In this document: positions 37,671 through 47,187 of the stretch, piece by piece
Numbering within the stretch: the stretch's first letter is position 1
How the letters are laid out: the number at the start of each line of letters is the position of its first letter
From: Saprospiraceae bacterium
GTDB lineage: Bacteria; Bacteroidota; Bacteroidia; Chitinophagales; Saprospiraceae
Direction: 5' to 3'
DNA: 64,000 nt
Assembly (NCBI GenBank): GCA_016717655.1
Contig: JADKFC010000018.1
Coordinates: forward strand, 1-64,000
The notes under the pieces: generated by a model
The model's input: only the letters and a program-made list of their open reading frames with translations
The model's database searches: none
What the model was told of the DNA's origin: nothing
Position numbers and translations under genes: made by a program

Positions 37671-38621
37671 CTATTGAATTTGATACTGTTTTCTAAGTTC
37701 TTCAATCATAATTTGGACCATAGATTCAAGATCGTAATTTTCTTTCCAACCCCAATCGTTTCTGGCAGCAGAGTCATCAATACTTTCTGTCCACGAGGAC
37801 GCAATTTCCTGCCTGAAATCTGGTTCATATTCAATTTTAAAATCAGGATAATAATTGAGTATGGAATGATAGATTTCTTCTGGTGTAAAGCTCATGGCAG
37901 CGAGATTGTAACCATACCTAACGTTAATGGCCTTAGCATCTGCTTCCATGAGTTCAATGGTACCTCTGATGGCATCATCAATATACATCATTGGCAGTCT
38001 GGTTTGTTCTTTCAGGAAGCATTTATACATCTCACCCTTAATAGCAGCATGAAATATTTCCACAGCATAATCAGTGGTTCCACCTGAAGGAATTGATTGG
38101 TAAGAAATGATGCCAGGGTACCTCAATGATCTAACATCAACCCCATATCTTTTATGGTAATAATTACACCACAACTCTCCCGTAGTTTTGCTTATACCGT
38201 ATACGGTGGTGGGAAGCAAAGGTACGTCCTGAGGTGTGTTTTCTCTGGGAGTCGTTTTACCAAATACAGCAATGGTACTAGGAAAAAAGACCTTATCCAG
38301 AGAAAATTCTCTTGCCAGCTCCAGGATGCTGATGAGGCCATTGAGGTTAATATTCCATGTTTTAAGAGGATTGTATTCCCCACCGGCAGATAATATAGCA
38401 GCAAGGTGGTAAATTTCAGTAATCTGATGGTCACCAATGATTTCCTTTAACCTTACTGTGTTTAGGATGTCTAAGAATTCAAATGGGGCCTGGTCTTCAG
38501 TAATTTTTTGAATGTCAGAAACCAAAACTGCCTCTCTACCGTATTTATTTCTAAGTTCTTCTGCCAGAACCCGCCCAAGTTGTCCATTGGCTCCGGTGAT
38601 CAAAATTTTTTTCGATTTCAT
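37671..38621 (-). CDS. tdh: NAD-dependent L-threonine 3-dehydrogenase, epimerase (SDR) type
   Basis: Extended SDR enzyme of 316 residues. The Rossmann motif ITGANGQLGRVLAEEL is near the N-terminus and the catalytic Tyr-Lys appears as YGISKTTGE at about residue 143. Residues such as SLRYPGIIS and GGTTDYAVEIF match the bacterial short-chain threonine dehydrogenases. With kbl directly downstream it forms the two-step threonine-to-glycine pathway. Confidence 0.92.
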   Translation of the reverse strand: MKSKKILITGANGQLGRVLAEELRNKYGREAVLVSDIQKITEDQAPFEFLDILNTVRLKEIIGDHQITEIYHLAAILSAGGEYNPLKTWNINLNGLISILELAREFSLDKVFFPSTIAVFGKTTPRENTPQDVPLLPTTVYGISKTTGELWCNYYHKRYGVDVRSLRYPGIISYQSIPSGGTTDYAVEIFHAAIKGEMYKCFLKEQTRLPMMYIDDAIRGTIELMEADAKAINVRYGYNLAAMSFTPEEIYHSILNYYPDFKIEYEPDFRQEIASSWTESIDDSAARNDWGWKENYDLESMVQIMIEELRKQYQIQ

Positions 38622-38703
38622 TGGTCTGAATTTGCCACCAAGATACGATAATTACCTCTTTTTTAAATGTCTGTTACCCTATATTCAATCTACGTTTTGA
38701 ACC

Positions 38704-38739
38704 AAAAAAAAATAGAGATCAGCAAGCTGACCTCTATTT
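38704..38739 (-). terminator. Terminator after the T9SS protein gene
   Basis: AAATAGAG and CTCTATTT with inner TCAGC / GCTGA pairing form a long stem with one mismatch. On the minus strand it is followed by at least seven T, so it ends transcription of the gene at 38767-40646 before tdh. Confidence 0.8.
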
Positions 38740-38766
38740 CAAAGATATTTTTAACGGAGTAACTGA

Positions 38767-40646
38767 TTATTTTACCATCAATTTCAACGTTTCTTGTTTG
38801 TTGCCTATTTGCATTTGAACAAAGAATAGACCAGTACCAAAATCTTGTGTGATTACTGGTAAAACCTGTTTTCCGCTCAATTCACCGTAGTTTCTTGAAG
38901 CAACTGTCTGGCCCATTTGGTTTACAATTTTCATACTCACCTCGCTTTTTTCGTCAAGATTGACATTGACATATGTTACATCAAATGCAGGGTTAGGAGT
39001 AAGGCTTAAACCAAATCCGTCTATTGTTTGATCATTTGATGAAACAGCCTTGCTTTCAGTGTGTGCACCACCTAATATTGCACCAGCACCATCAGCAACC
39101 ATTACTACCACAAATACATTATTAATATCGTAATCTGCAGGTACCTCAATATCAAATGCAAGGTCTGCAAAATCACCTGCATTTACTTCTGAACCAAATG
39201 TATTGCTTCTTCCTTCAAAGCCAAAAGCAATTCTCTGCCCACTTCATTGTAAGTCATTTGTGATGCTGGTACCGGGTTAGGTAAGTTTTCGAAGCCTCCC
39301 ATTACTCCTGCTGCATTCGCTGCGTAGTAGTTAACCTGGTCGTAGCCTGATCCTGTTCCTGTTACTCCATCTTCAACCAAAACCGCAATTAGTTTCAGGT
39401 CCTCATCGATAAATTGAGTATTAAAATCAATCGCAGCTTCAACAGAAATAGTGCGATCTACGATGGTACTGGCAACCTCAACAGCAATAGGACCACTTTC
39501 GTTTCTAACGGTTTCTAACAATATTGTTTCCATGTCTGCAGGATCTTCAATTGCAGACCTGTTGATGATTACAGAAGGAAATCCTCCAAATCCAGGCAAA
39601 GTAGTCAAGCCCAAATCATACTCATCATTCATCATTGGATCTTCATTGTGAACAGCAACACCCACAAATTCATCCGGGTATTTTTCTCTCATCGATGCCA
39701 TATTGATAGCTCCTCTTGGGCACCATCCACACCAGGTTCCTGTAGCTTCTTCAACTACCATTTTCAAAGGAATGTCTTTATCAAGACCTCTGACAACCAG
39801 TGTGTTTACATTGTTTTCTATAACTGAATCAGGAACGCCGTTTACACTGACAACACGAGCTACAATGTTTATTTGCTCAGCTTCAGTGACTGGTACTTTG
39901 GTATCAAAGGTTCCGGTGTAAGATTCAAAAAATTTAATATTTAATCCAGTTAGCTGATCCTTGTGTGTTTCAACTCCATCAGTCCACTCAATTTCCATTT
40001 GGTTGATGGTGGTTAAACCAGTATTTTTAATGCTATAATTGATTGCAGATTCGCCACCTTTTAATACATATTTTTTAGCATCGCTTGAAACCAAGGCTGC
40101 ATCTTTATTTGGTGCATCAAAAACCATGATGTCATCAACGAAAAGCAAAAACTTGTCGTTTGAGATATTTCTGAAGGCCAATCTGATGGTCTTTCCTGCA
40201 TAGTCTTTCAAGCTTAGACTTCTGTCAACCGGAGTTCCATCTTCACCTGCTTTGGTAAACAAGGTCTTTGTAAAGTCTGCAGTTGCAGCACCAGTCACAG
40301 AAACTTTCACTTCATAGCTATCCTTGAATTGAGCATCTGCAGAAAATGCAGTCCATGCCAATACAGTGTTTGCTGTAATGTTTGAAATTTCTGGTGTAAT
40401 CATCCAGTCGTCAGCTTTGCCTACAGGTTCGTACCATGAGTTACTTACAGCCCATTGGTCACCATCAGCTGTACGGATTGTCCACGCATTGGTAAAAACA
40501 GAAACATTGGCATTTGGTGCCTTTTTGTCAACATCGATTAAAATCATGTCTCCAAAACCGTTTTCAAAATCCTGGCTGTATTTAATCTGGGCATTCACCC
40601 CTGTTAAAATTCCACCCATCAGAAAGCCCAGTAAAAGTCTTTTCAT
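38767..40646 (-). CDS. T9SS-sorted secreted protein with thioredoxin-like CxxC domain (Omp28-related), frameshifted
   Basis: Secreted multidomain protein of about 626 residues. A signal peptide ends near GVNAQ. Residues 20-190 resemble a cleaved-adhesin/jelly-roll domain (FENGFGDM, DDWMITPEIS, LLFVDDIMVFD). From about 300 a thioredoxin-like, Omp28-type domain carries EEATGTWCGWCPRGA with a CGWC active site. The C-terminal 80 residues are a type A type IX sorting domain (LTPNPAFD, then FFVQMQIGNKQETLKLMV). An indel within 39230-39240 splits the raw frame; downstream reading resumes RIAFGFEGRSNTFGSE. Confidence 0.85.
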
Positions 40647-40694
40647 TTTTTGTTGATTAGAAGTTGTTTAAACAAATTTTATTATAATTGCCTC

Positions 40695-40724
40695 CAAAGA
40701 TAGAAATAACCCTGATTTGGCAAA
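40695..40724 (-). promoter_or_regulatory. Candidate promoter for the T9SS protein gene
   Basis: Minus-strand TTTG (40724-40721), 18-base spacer, TATCTTTG (40702-40695), close to the Bacteroidota -33/-7 consensus, 49 bases before the start. Confidence 0.55.
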
Positions 40725-40749
40725 TGAATAATTGCGAAAATGTTAATAG

Positions 40750-42375
40750 ATGACAAATAAGGACATTGCTGGGAAAATTAAATTGTTAGCCGACCTCATG
40801 GAATTGCATGGAGAAAATGCATTTAAAGTCAAAAATTATGCAAATTCCTACCTAAATATTAGAAAATTTCCTGGAAATTTAACTGAGAGTACAGAATTAG
40901 ATATAGCCGCCTTTCCGGGGATAGGAAAATCAGCAGCTGCCAAAATTACAGAGTTAATCCAAACAGGAAAAATTGAAGAATTAGACCGTTGGCTTGACAA
41001 AACTCCGGAAGGTGTGGCAGAAATGCTTAAAATTAAAGGATTGGGACCTAAAAAAGTAAAGGCTCTTTGGGACGGACTTCAATTAGAAGATGTGGCAGAA
41101 CTTTATCAGGCATGCCAAGAAAACCGATTGATTGCCCTCAAAGGATTTGGTGAAAAAACCCAGCTAGATATTCAGGAAAAGTTACAATTCTACTTTAATA
41201 ATAAAGGAAAGTTTCATTTTGCCGCTATAGAGGAGATCGCCACAGAATTGATTAGAAAATTACGAGGGGCATTTCCTACTTATGGCATTGAAATATGTGG
41301 TGAAATACGGAGGAAAATGCCTGTTATTTCTTCTATTGAAGTGCTGATCAACGGTCCAATTGATCCTAAAGATTTGGATTTCTTTACCTTAGAGGAAGAA
41401 AGCGGACTTTTACTTTACAAGGACATAGCGATTGACATAATTGTAACGGATGAAAACTCCTTTCTGCAAGAAGTCTATCTCCGTTCTGCATCAGCAGAAT
41501 TTTTGGAGGAGATGGGGCCTATCAACTCAGCTTTTACATCTGAAAATGAATATTTTTCAGGGCAGAACTATTCTTATGTTCCACCAGAATATCGAGAATC
41601 CAAAGCAGCTGCCATTAAATCCAAAAGTGGAACTTCGATCGATCTGATCAATGAAACTGAATTAAAAGGTGTAATTCATAACCATAGTACCTATAGCGAT
41701 GGGGTAAATTCACTTTCTGAAATGGCAAAAGAGGCTCAAAATCTGGGGTATTCTTATCTTGTCATCACTGACCACAGTCAGTCTGCCTTCTATGCCAACG
41801 GCTTATCCGAAAACAAGGTTTATGAACAGTGGTTGGAGATAGATCAGTTAAATGGCAAAAATGTAGATTTCACTATTGTTAAAGGTATTGAATCGGACAT
41901 ACTCAACGATGGCAGACTTGATTATCAGGATGATATTTTAAGAGGCTTTGAGATTGTCATTGCCAGTATCCACTCTAATTTAAGGATGGACAAGGAAAAA
42001 GCAACTGATAGATTAATCAAAGCAATTGAAAATCCACATACCCATATCCTAGGCCATCCTACTGGGAGGTTGTTGCTTGGAAGAAAAGGTTATGATATAG
42101 ATCATTATAAGGTTATTGATGCCTGTGCTGCCAATTTCGTTGCTATTGAGTTAAATTCCAATCCTTTGCGAATGGATATTGACTGGACATTTATACCCTA
42201 TGCCCTGGATAAAGGGGTGAAAATAGCGATCTCTCCAGATGCGCACAGTGTCTCACAATATCAATTTGTCAAATATGGTATTTATACGGCCAGAAAGGGA
42301 GGGCTTGAAGCTTCAGAATGTTTAAATTGCATGACAGTTCAAGAGCTGTTTGCGTGGGCTGATATGAAAAAATAA
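40750..42375 (+). CDS. polX: PolX-like protein: HhH, degenerate polymerase palm, PHP nuclease
   Basis: Base-excision-repair-type protein of 541 residues. The N-terminal 8-kDa/HhH region has FPGIGKSAAAKITELI and IKGLGPKKVKALW. The Pol-beta-like palm (about residues 150-290) keeps GEIRRKMPVISSIEVLI, but the usual D-x-D metal pair is S-I-E, so polymerization is doubtful. The C-terminal PHP domain (from about 310) is intact: HNHSTYSDG, VITDHSQSA, GIESDI, ASIHSNL, ILGHPTG and SPDAHS. It therefore most likely acts as a 3'-5' exonuclease or AP endonuclease (inference). Confidence 0.9.
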   Translation: MTNKDIAGKIKLLADLMELHGENAFKVKNYANSYLNIRKFPGNLTESTELDIAAFPGIGKSAAAKITELIQTGKIEELDRWLDKTPEGVAEMLKIKGLGPKKVKALWDGLQLEDVAELYQACQENRLIALKGFGEKTQLDIQEKLQFYFNNKGKFHFAAIEEIATELIRKLRGAFPTYGIEICGEIRRKMPVISSIEVLINGPIDPKDLDFFTLEEESGLLLYKDIAIDIIVTDENSFLQEVYLRSASAEFLEEMGPINSAFTSENEYFSGQNYSYVPPEYRESKAAAIKSKSGTSIDLINETELKGVIHNHSTYSDGVNSLSEMAKEAQNLGYSYLVITDHSQSAFYANGLSENKVYEQWLEIDQLNGKNVDFTIVKGIESDILNDGRLDYQDDILRGFEIVIASIHSNLRMDKEKATDRLIKAIENPHTHILGHPTGRLLLGRKGYDIDHYKVIDACAANFVAIELNSNPLRMDIDWTFIPYALDKGVKIAISPDAHSVSQYQFVKYGIYTARKGGLEASECLNCMTVQELFAWADMKK

Positions 42376-42460
42376 TGAATTTATATTATTTTGTATATCA
42401 AATTAATAGGTGTAAAATTAGCTTTGGGGTGTTAATAACATGTTAAACATTGGGTTTCCA

Positions 42461-42491
42461 TTGTTTCGGGCCTGAATACCCTATATTTTTG
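42461..42491 (+). promoter_or_regulatory. Candidate promoter for the DUF1573 lipoprotein
   Basis: TTG (42461-42463), 20-base spacer, TATTTTTG (42484-42491), matching the Bacteroidota -33/-7 pattern, 43 bases before the ATG. Confidence 0.55.
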
Positions 42492-42534
42492 CATGCATAT
42501 TTTCCAATAATCCTTAAAAATATTAAGAGTAAAA

Positions 42535-43115
42535 ATGAAAAAATTTTCATCCATTTTATTTTTTGCTTCATTGATAGCTTTTGTAGCCTGCAAAGACAAC
42601 AAAGCAACTGAAGAAACCAAAGAAACTCCTGCAACCACAGAAGCGACTACAGGAACTACTGAAGCCATGCCAGCACCTGCTGCCGATCCTAATGCAGCTG
42701 TACCAACTGCTACTCTTGACCCTGCAGCTGCCAACGCACCAGCAGATGCAAAGCAGCAACAGCTCCTACAGGACCTATTACTTCCATTCAATTTGATGAA
42801 ACTACATATGACTATGGAACAGTAAAGGATGGTGATAAAGTAAAGCACATTTACAAGTTTAAAAACACCGGTAAAGCTCCATTGATCATTTCTGATGCAA
42901 AAGGAAGTTGTGGTTGTACTGTTCCTGATTGGCCAAGAGAACCTATTGCTCCAGGTAAAACAGGAGAAATCAAAGTTGAATTTGATTCTAAAAACAAAGG
43001 AACTGAAGAAGGAAGTAACCAAAGCAAAAGAGTTACTATCACTGCCAATACAGATCCTGTTCAGACCTATCTTACCATCAAAGGCATTGTAAAGAAAGAC
43101 AAAGCAGGTAAATAA
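42535..43115 (+). CDS. DUF1573 lipoprotein, frameshifted
   Basis: Secreted lipoprotein of about 193 residues. The signal peptide ends in AFVAC (Cys 19). Residues 20-75 are a low-complexity Thr/Ala/Pro/Glu linker. A DUF1573 immunoglobulin-like domain follows: FDETTYDYGTVKDGD, FKNTGKAPLIISDAKGSCGC and a C-terminal YLTIKGIVKK. The frame breaks at a three-A run (42750-42752); one more A restores the linker-domain junction. DUF1573 domains are ASH-like; function is unknown. Confidence 0.88.
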
Positions 43116-43139
43116 TTATCATAAAGAACAATGACAAAG

Positions 43140-43175
43140 GCCTGTATGTGTTTACATACAGGCTTTTATTTTTAC
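43140..43175 (+). terminator. Terminator after the DUF1573 gene
   Basis: Perfect 10-bp stem GCCTGTATGT / ACATACAGGC with a 4-base loop (43140-43163), followed by TTTTATTTTT. Confidence 0.85.
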
Positions 43176-43178
43176 AGC

Positions 43179-44042
43179 ATGAAGGTATATCTTAGTTTAG
43201 TAAAATTTAGCCACACCGTATTTGCCCTCCCATTTGCCCTAACGGGTTAGGTTTTGGGCTTTGTAATTTCTGGAAGTCCGTTTTCATGGGAAAAATTACT
43301 TCTTGTAATAGCCTGTATGGTTACCGCCCGCAACACAGCGATGGCCTTTAATCGATACATTGACAGAGATATTGATGCTGCAAACGAACGAACAAAGGTT
43401 AGAGAATTGCCTAGTGGCAAATTGTCAGGAAATCAGGTTTTGTTTTTTATAGCCCTTAATGCTTCTTTATTTATTGCCTTGACCTGGTTTATCAATCCAC
43501 TCTGTTTTTACCTCAGCCCTGTTGCCTTGCTGGTAATAATGGGTTATAGCCTTACCAAAAGGTTCACGTTTTTATGTCATTTAATTCTGGGAACGGGTCT
43601 TTCTCTGGCCCCGGTTGGTGCCTTTATCGCTGTTACCGGTTACTTTCACTTCTTGCCAATCCTTTTGGGTTTTGCTGTCTTGTTTTGGGTTTCTGGCTTT
43701 GATATTATTTACGCTTTACAGGATGAAGATTTTGATAAATCTAAAGGATTATTTTCAATACCCTCCTACTTTGGTGCCAACAATGCGCTGAAAATATCAC
43801 GTGGATTCCACCTTATTTCAGCCGGTCTGCTCCTCCTTTTTTTATACCAATGTCACCTAAACATTGATAAGGTTTCCTTCCTTGCTATTTTAGGAACGTT
43901 GATCTTTTTGAGCAGGTTAATCGCCCAACACCTAATTGTATCAGCCAATGATCTTAGTAAAGTTAATCTGGCCTTTTTCACCAATAATGGAATTGCCAGT
44001 GTGGTTTATGGCCTCCTTTTTATTGTCGATCTGTTGATCTGA
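43179..44042 (+). CDS. UbiA-family prenyltransferase (MqnP-like), with an in-frame stop at codon 24
   Basis: Integral membrane aromatic prenyltransferase of about 287 residues. The N-terminus VKFSHTVFALPFALTG matches UbiA/MqnP, but codon 24 is TAG (43248-43250) and the same frame then resumes. Asp-rich prenyl-diphosphate motifs are intact: AFNRYIDRDIDAANERT and FDIIYALQDEDFDKS. In organisms using the futalosine route (mqnA at 3029) this family is MqnP, attaching the polyprenyl tail in menaquinone synthesis (inference). The stop is probably a base error for Tyr or similar; a real nonsense mutation or a later start would remove the first helix. Confidence 0.85.
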
Positions 44043-44597
44043 TTGGTCCAGACATAATGTTGGCCCATTCTAAAAACTCATCCACAAAATTTCTTAATAC
44101 ACCTGCTGAAGGCTCCATAATTACATTACCATGCAAAACTGATTTTACAGAAGAAATCGGCAATTTGTTGTGGTAAACCGTCATTTTTAAATAGTTGAAC
44201 ATGCCGGTCAAATGTTCCATTCCTCTTAGGTTTCCCGCTCTTCCATCAGAAACTCCCACCATGCCTACTTTTTTGTGATGGAAGGTTTCCTTTAATTTAT
44301 CAATAGAAAGGGCATCAAAAAACAGTTTAAGAACCCGGGATAACTACCATTGTATTCCGGAACAACAACGATCCATGTTGCGGAAGGGATCAGTATTTTT
44401 TCTTTTAGTTCCATGATGTGATCTGATTGTCCTTCGTTTAGATACATTGAATTAATATGCATCACGTCTGGTAAATTGGCAAGATCAATATAAGCAACCA
44501 ATTGCTGGTCTATACTTTTTAAATAGTTGACTATCAATTGAGAAAAATACTGACTTTTATTGTTAGGTCTGTTGGTTCCGTTTATTACAACAATCAT
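44020..44597 (-). CDS. NADPH-dependent FMN reductase-family protein, frameshifted
   Basis: Flavodoxin-like oxidoreductase of about 192 residues. It begins with MIVVINGTNRPNNKSQ and has VVVPEYNGSYPG, the FMN-binding loops. At 44326-44328 a three-base run lacks one base; correction joins LKLFFDALSIDKLK to VGMVGVSDGRAGN. ATG at 44597 is preferred to an upstream in-frame ATG at 44645. The 3' end overlaps the convergent prenyltransferase gene by 23 bases. Confidence 0.85.
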
Positions 44598-44764
44598 TGT
44601 ACAAGATTTCGCCTTTTCGAACATCAACTTGCATGCTTTGTTCAAATTTGAATAAATAAATCAGAGTTTGGATATATAACAAATAGGATATCAGGGTTCT
44701 ATAAATTAAACAATTTTATTATACCTTATTAAAGCTTTCCTTACCTGATCGTGGTAATTTTTCG

Positions 44765-44772
44765 TAATTTTG
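44765..44772 (+). promoter_or_regulatory. Candidate -7 box for the MBL-parA-parB run
   Basis: TAATTTTG fits TAnnTTTG, 14 bases before the ATG at 44787. No clear -33 box is seen. Confidence 0.4.
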
Positions 44773-44786
44773 CACTCCAATTTTAA

Positions 44787-45479
44787 ATGGCTTTGAGAAT
44801 TCAATTTTTAGGACATTCGGGGTTTTATTTGCAGTGTGGAAGTACTTCCATCATTGTAGATCCTTTTTTTCAGGAAACTTCTTCTTATGACGTAAAAGAA
44901 ATCAAAGACCTAAGATGTGACCTGTTATTATTAACCCACGGTCATCAGGATCATATTAAAGATGCTTCCTTATTTTTGACCCAGACAGGATGTCAAATGA
45001 TTGCCAACTACGAAATTGTGAATTGGTTTGAAAAAAGGCATCCTGAAGCAGCCTTCCATTCCATGAATATTGGTGGCAAATTCCTTTTTCAGGGAATTAG
45101 TATAAAAATGGTTTCGGCAGCACATTCCAGTACAATGCCCGATGGTAGTGCAGGTGGCCTGGCTTGTGGTTTCATTGTTGAGGACCATGAGAATGCACTC
45201 TATTTTGCAGGCGATACAGGACTGACAACAGAAATGCAGTTGATACCCGGTTTTATCAAATCAAAATTGACCGCTATTTTGCCAATTGGAGGATGTTTTA
45301 CAATGGATGTAGATGATGCCATAAAAGCCGCATCTATGACCGGCGCAAAAAGAGTTATTGGTTGCCACTTTAATACCTTTGCTCCAATAACAATAGATAT
45401 TAATCAATCAAAAACCCAATTTGAGCAAGCTGGCATACCCCTTGTTCTGCTGGATGTTGGAGAGCAAATAGAAATTTAA
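44787..45479 (+). CDS. Metallo-beta-lactamase-fold hydrolase (UPF0173-like)
   Basis: Zinc hydrolase of 230 residues. The binuclear metal motif is LLTHGHQDHIKDA (HxHxDH); further ligands appear in SAAHSST and YFAGDTGLTTEM. It begins with IQFLGHSGFYLQCG, typical of UPF0173 proteins with unknown substrate. It is separated by 2 bases from parA, so expression is probably linked to chromosome partition genes. Confidence 0.88.
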   Translation: MALRIQFLGHSGFYLQCGSTSIIVDPFFQETSSYDVKEIKDLRCDLLLLTHGHQDHIKDASLFLTQTGCQMIANYEIVNWFEKRHPEAAFHSMNIGGKFLFQGISIKMVSAAHSSTMPDGSAGGLACGFIVEDHENALYFAGDTGLTTEMQLIPGFIKSKLTAILPIGGCFTMDVDDAIKAASMTGAKRVIGCHFNTFAPITIDINQSKTQFEQAGIPLVLLDVGEQIEI

Positions 45480-45481
45480 CC

Positions 45482-46288
45482 ATGGGAAAAGTAATAGCCA
45501 TTGCCAATCAGAAAGGGGGTGTTGGTAAAACAACTACCGCCATAAATTTAGCCGCTTCATTAGCAGCCCTGGATCGTAAGGTGTTATTGATTGATGCAGA
45601 TCCGCAAAGCAATGCTACCAGTGGCGTGGGTATAAAGGCGGACCAGATTGAGTCTGATATTTATGACTGTTTGGTAGAAGAGGCACCTGCAAGGGACGCT
45701 ATTTTGGAGACAGCGACCCCGAACCTGTATTTACTACCCTCTTCCATTCAATTGGTAGGTGCCGAAATTGAGCTGGTTAACCGCGACAAGCGAGAATATC
45801 AGATGAAGAACTTTATTTCTTCCATTAAAAACGATTTCGATTACATTTTCATTGATTGTTTGCCTTCACTTGGATTGATCACTGTAAATGCCCTTACAGC
45901 TGCTGATAGTGTTATCATCCCTGTTCAATGTGAGTTCTTTTCATTAGAGGGATTTGGCAAATTAAAAGATACGGTGACCTTGGTGAGATCTGGTTTGAAC
46001 CCCGCACTTCAAATTGAAGGCATTATTTTGTCTATGTACGACAAACGACTGAGAATGGCCAATTTGGTGGTGGAACAGGTAAAAGAAATTATCACAGATC
46101 GAATTTTTGCCACCATAATCCACAGAAACAGTAAGATTGGTGAAGCTCCATCTTTGGGTCAGCCCATCATCATTTATGACGCAACCAGTAAAGGGGCTAT
46201 CAATTTTTTAAATTTAGCCATTGAGTTCCTACAATTCAATGATGATGCGCATAATCTATCTATTCAAATGACAGCAAGCGATGAGTAA
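45482..46288 (+). CDS. parA: Chromosome-partition ATPase ParA (Soj)
   Basis: Deviant Walker-type ATPase of 268 residues that positions origins with ParB. Walker A is AIANQKGGVGKTTTAINLAA with the signature Lys; Walker A' DADPQSNAT and Walker B FIDCLPSLG are present. It overlaps parB by 8 bases and the pair is in standard order. The window therefore probably lies in the origin half of the chromosome (weak inference). Confidence 0.94.
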   Translation: MGKVIAIANQKGGVGKTTTAINLAASLAALDRKVLLIDADPQSNATSGVGIKADQIESDIYDCLVEEAPARDAILETATPNLYLLPSSIQLVGAEIELVNRDKREYQMKNFISSIKNDFDYIFIDCLPSLGLITVNALTAADSVIIPVQCEFFSLEGFGKLKDTVTLVRSGLNPALQIEGIILSMYDKRLRMANLVVEQVKEIITDRIFATIIHRNSKIGEAPSLGQPIIIYDATSKGAINFLNLAIEFLQFNDDAHNLSIQMTASDE

Positions 46289-47186
46289 GAAAAAAGAATT
46301 AGGCAAAGGATTAAGGGCCTTGCTTTCCAATATCGAGCAAACTACGAATCCGGAGGATAAAACCCAGCTCGTTAAAGAACTTTCCAGTTCTGTTGCAATG
46401 ATCAAGCTGGAAGCCATTGAAGTGAATCCATATCAACCCAGAGTTGATTTTGATACCGAGGAATTGATGGAATTGGCAAAATCCATCAAAGTTCATGGTT
46501 TGATACAACCCATTACTGTTAGAAGTCTTGGTGGAGATCAATATCAGTTGATTTCTGGAGAACGAAGACTTAGGGCCTCAAAAATGGCGGGGATTACGGA
46601 AGTTCCCGCTTATATAAGGGTAGCCAACGATCAGGAAATGCTGGAAATGGCCCTGATTGAAAACATCCAAAGGGCAGAACTCAATGCTGTAGAGATTGCC
46701 ATCTCCTATCAACGCCTGATTGACGAATGTAATTTGACACACGAAACCCTTTCAGACAGGGTTGGTAAAAACAGAAGTACTGTAACCAATTACCTGAGAT
46801 TATTAAAATTACCCCCGGAAATTCAGACATCAGTAAAAGAAGGCAATATATCAATGGCCCATGCCAGAGTTTTGGCAGGAATTCAAGACGTTGAGAAACA
46901 ACTATACCTCTACAGACGTGCAAAGGCTGAAGAAATGTCTGTAAGGCAAATGGAAGACGCTGCAAGAGGTATGGCGGTATCATCTGGCTCCTCTACTGCT
47001 AAAGCTAAAGTAAGTGGTTCCGCTTCAATAGAATTAGAAAGAATTAAAAAAGAGATATCCTCCTTATTGGGCACAAAAGTAGATATCACCAGAAGTGACA
47101 AAGGAAAGGGAAAAATCGTTATTAACTTTAATAATGACAAAGAATTTAACGATATCTACGATCAACTTAGAGAAATTGACGCTTAG
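46281..47186 (+). CDS. parB: ParB/Spo0J partition protein
   Basis: CTPase and parS-binding protein of 301 residues. The start ELGKGLRALLSN is typical; the ParB/Srx box is NPYQPRVDFD, then ISGERRLRASKMAG and MALIENIQRAELNAVE. A helix-turn-helix follows (THETLSDRVGKNRSTVTNYL) and a C-terminal dimerisation region. No obvious parS site was recognised by eye in the window. Confidence 0.94.
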   Translation: MSKKKELGKGLRALLSNIEQTTNPEDKTQLVKELSSSVAMIKLEAIEVNPYQPRVDFDTEELMELAKSIKVHGLIQPITVRSLGGDQYQLISGERRLRASKMAGITEVPAYIRVANDQEMLEMALIENIQRAELNAVEIAISYQRLIDECNLTHETLSDRVGKNRSTVTNYLRLLKLPPEIQTSVKEGNISMAHARVLAGIQDVEKQLYLYRRAKAEEMSVRQMEDAARGMAVSSGSSTAKAKVSGSASIELERIKKEISSLLGTKVDITRSDKGKGKIVINFNNDKEFNDIYDQLREIDA

Positions 47187-47187
47187 T

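Noticed and set aside
42432..43022. 196-codon ORF antisense to the DUF1573 gene
   Set aside because: It is rich in Ser, Ala and Val and mirrors the low-complexity Thr/Ala/Glu linker on the other strand; the sense frame has a signal peptide, a domain, a promoter and a terminator.
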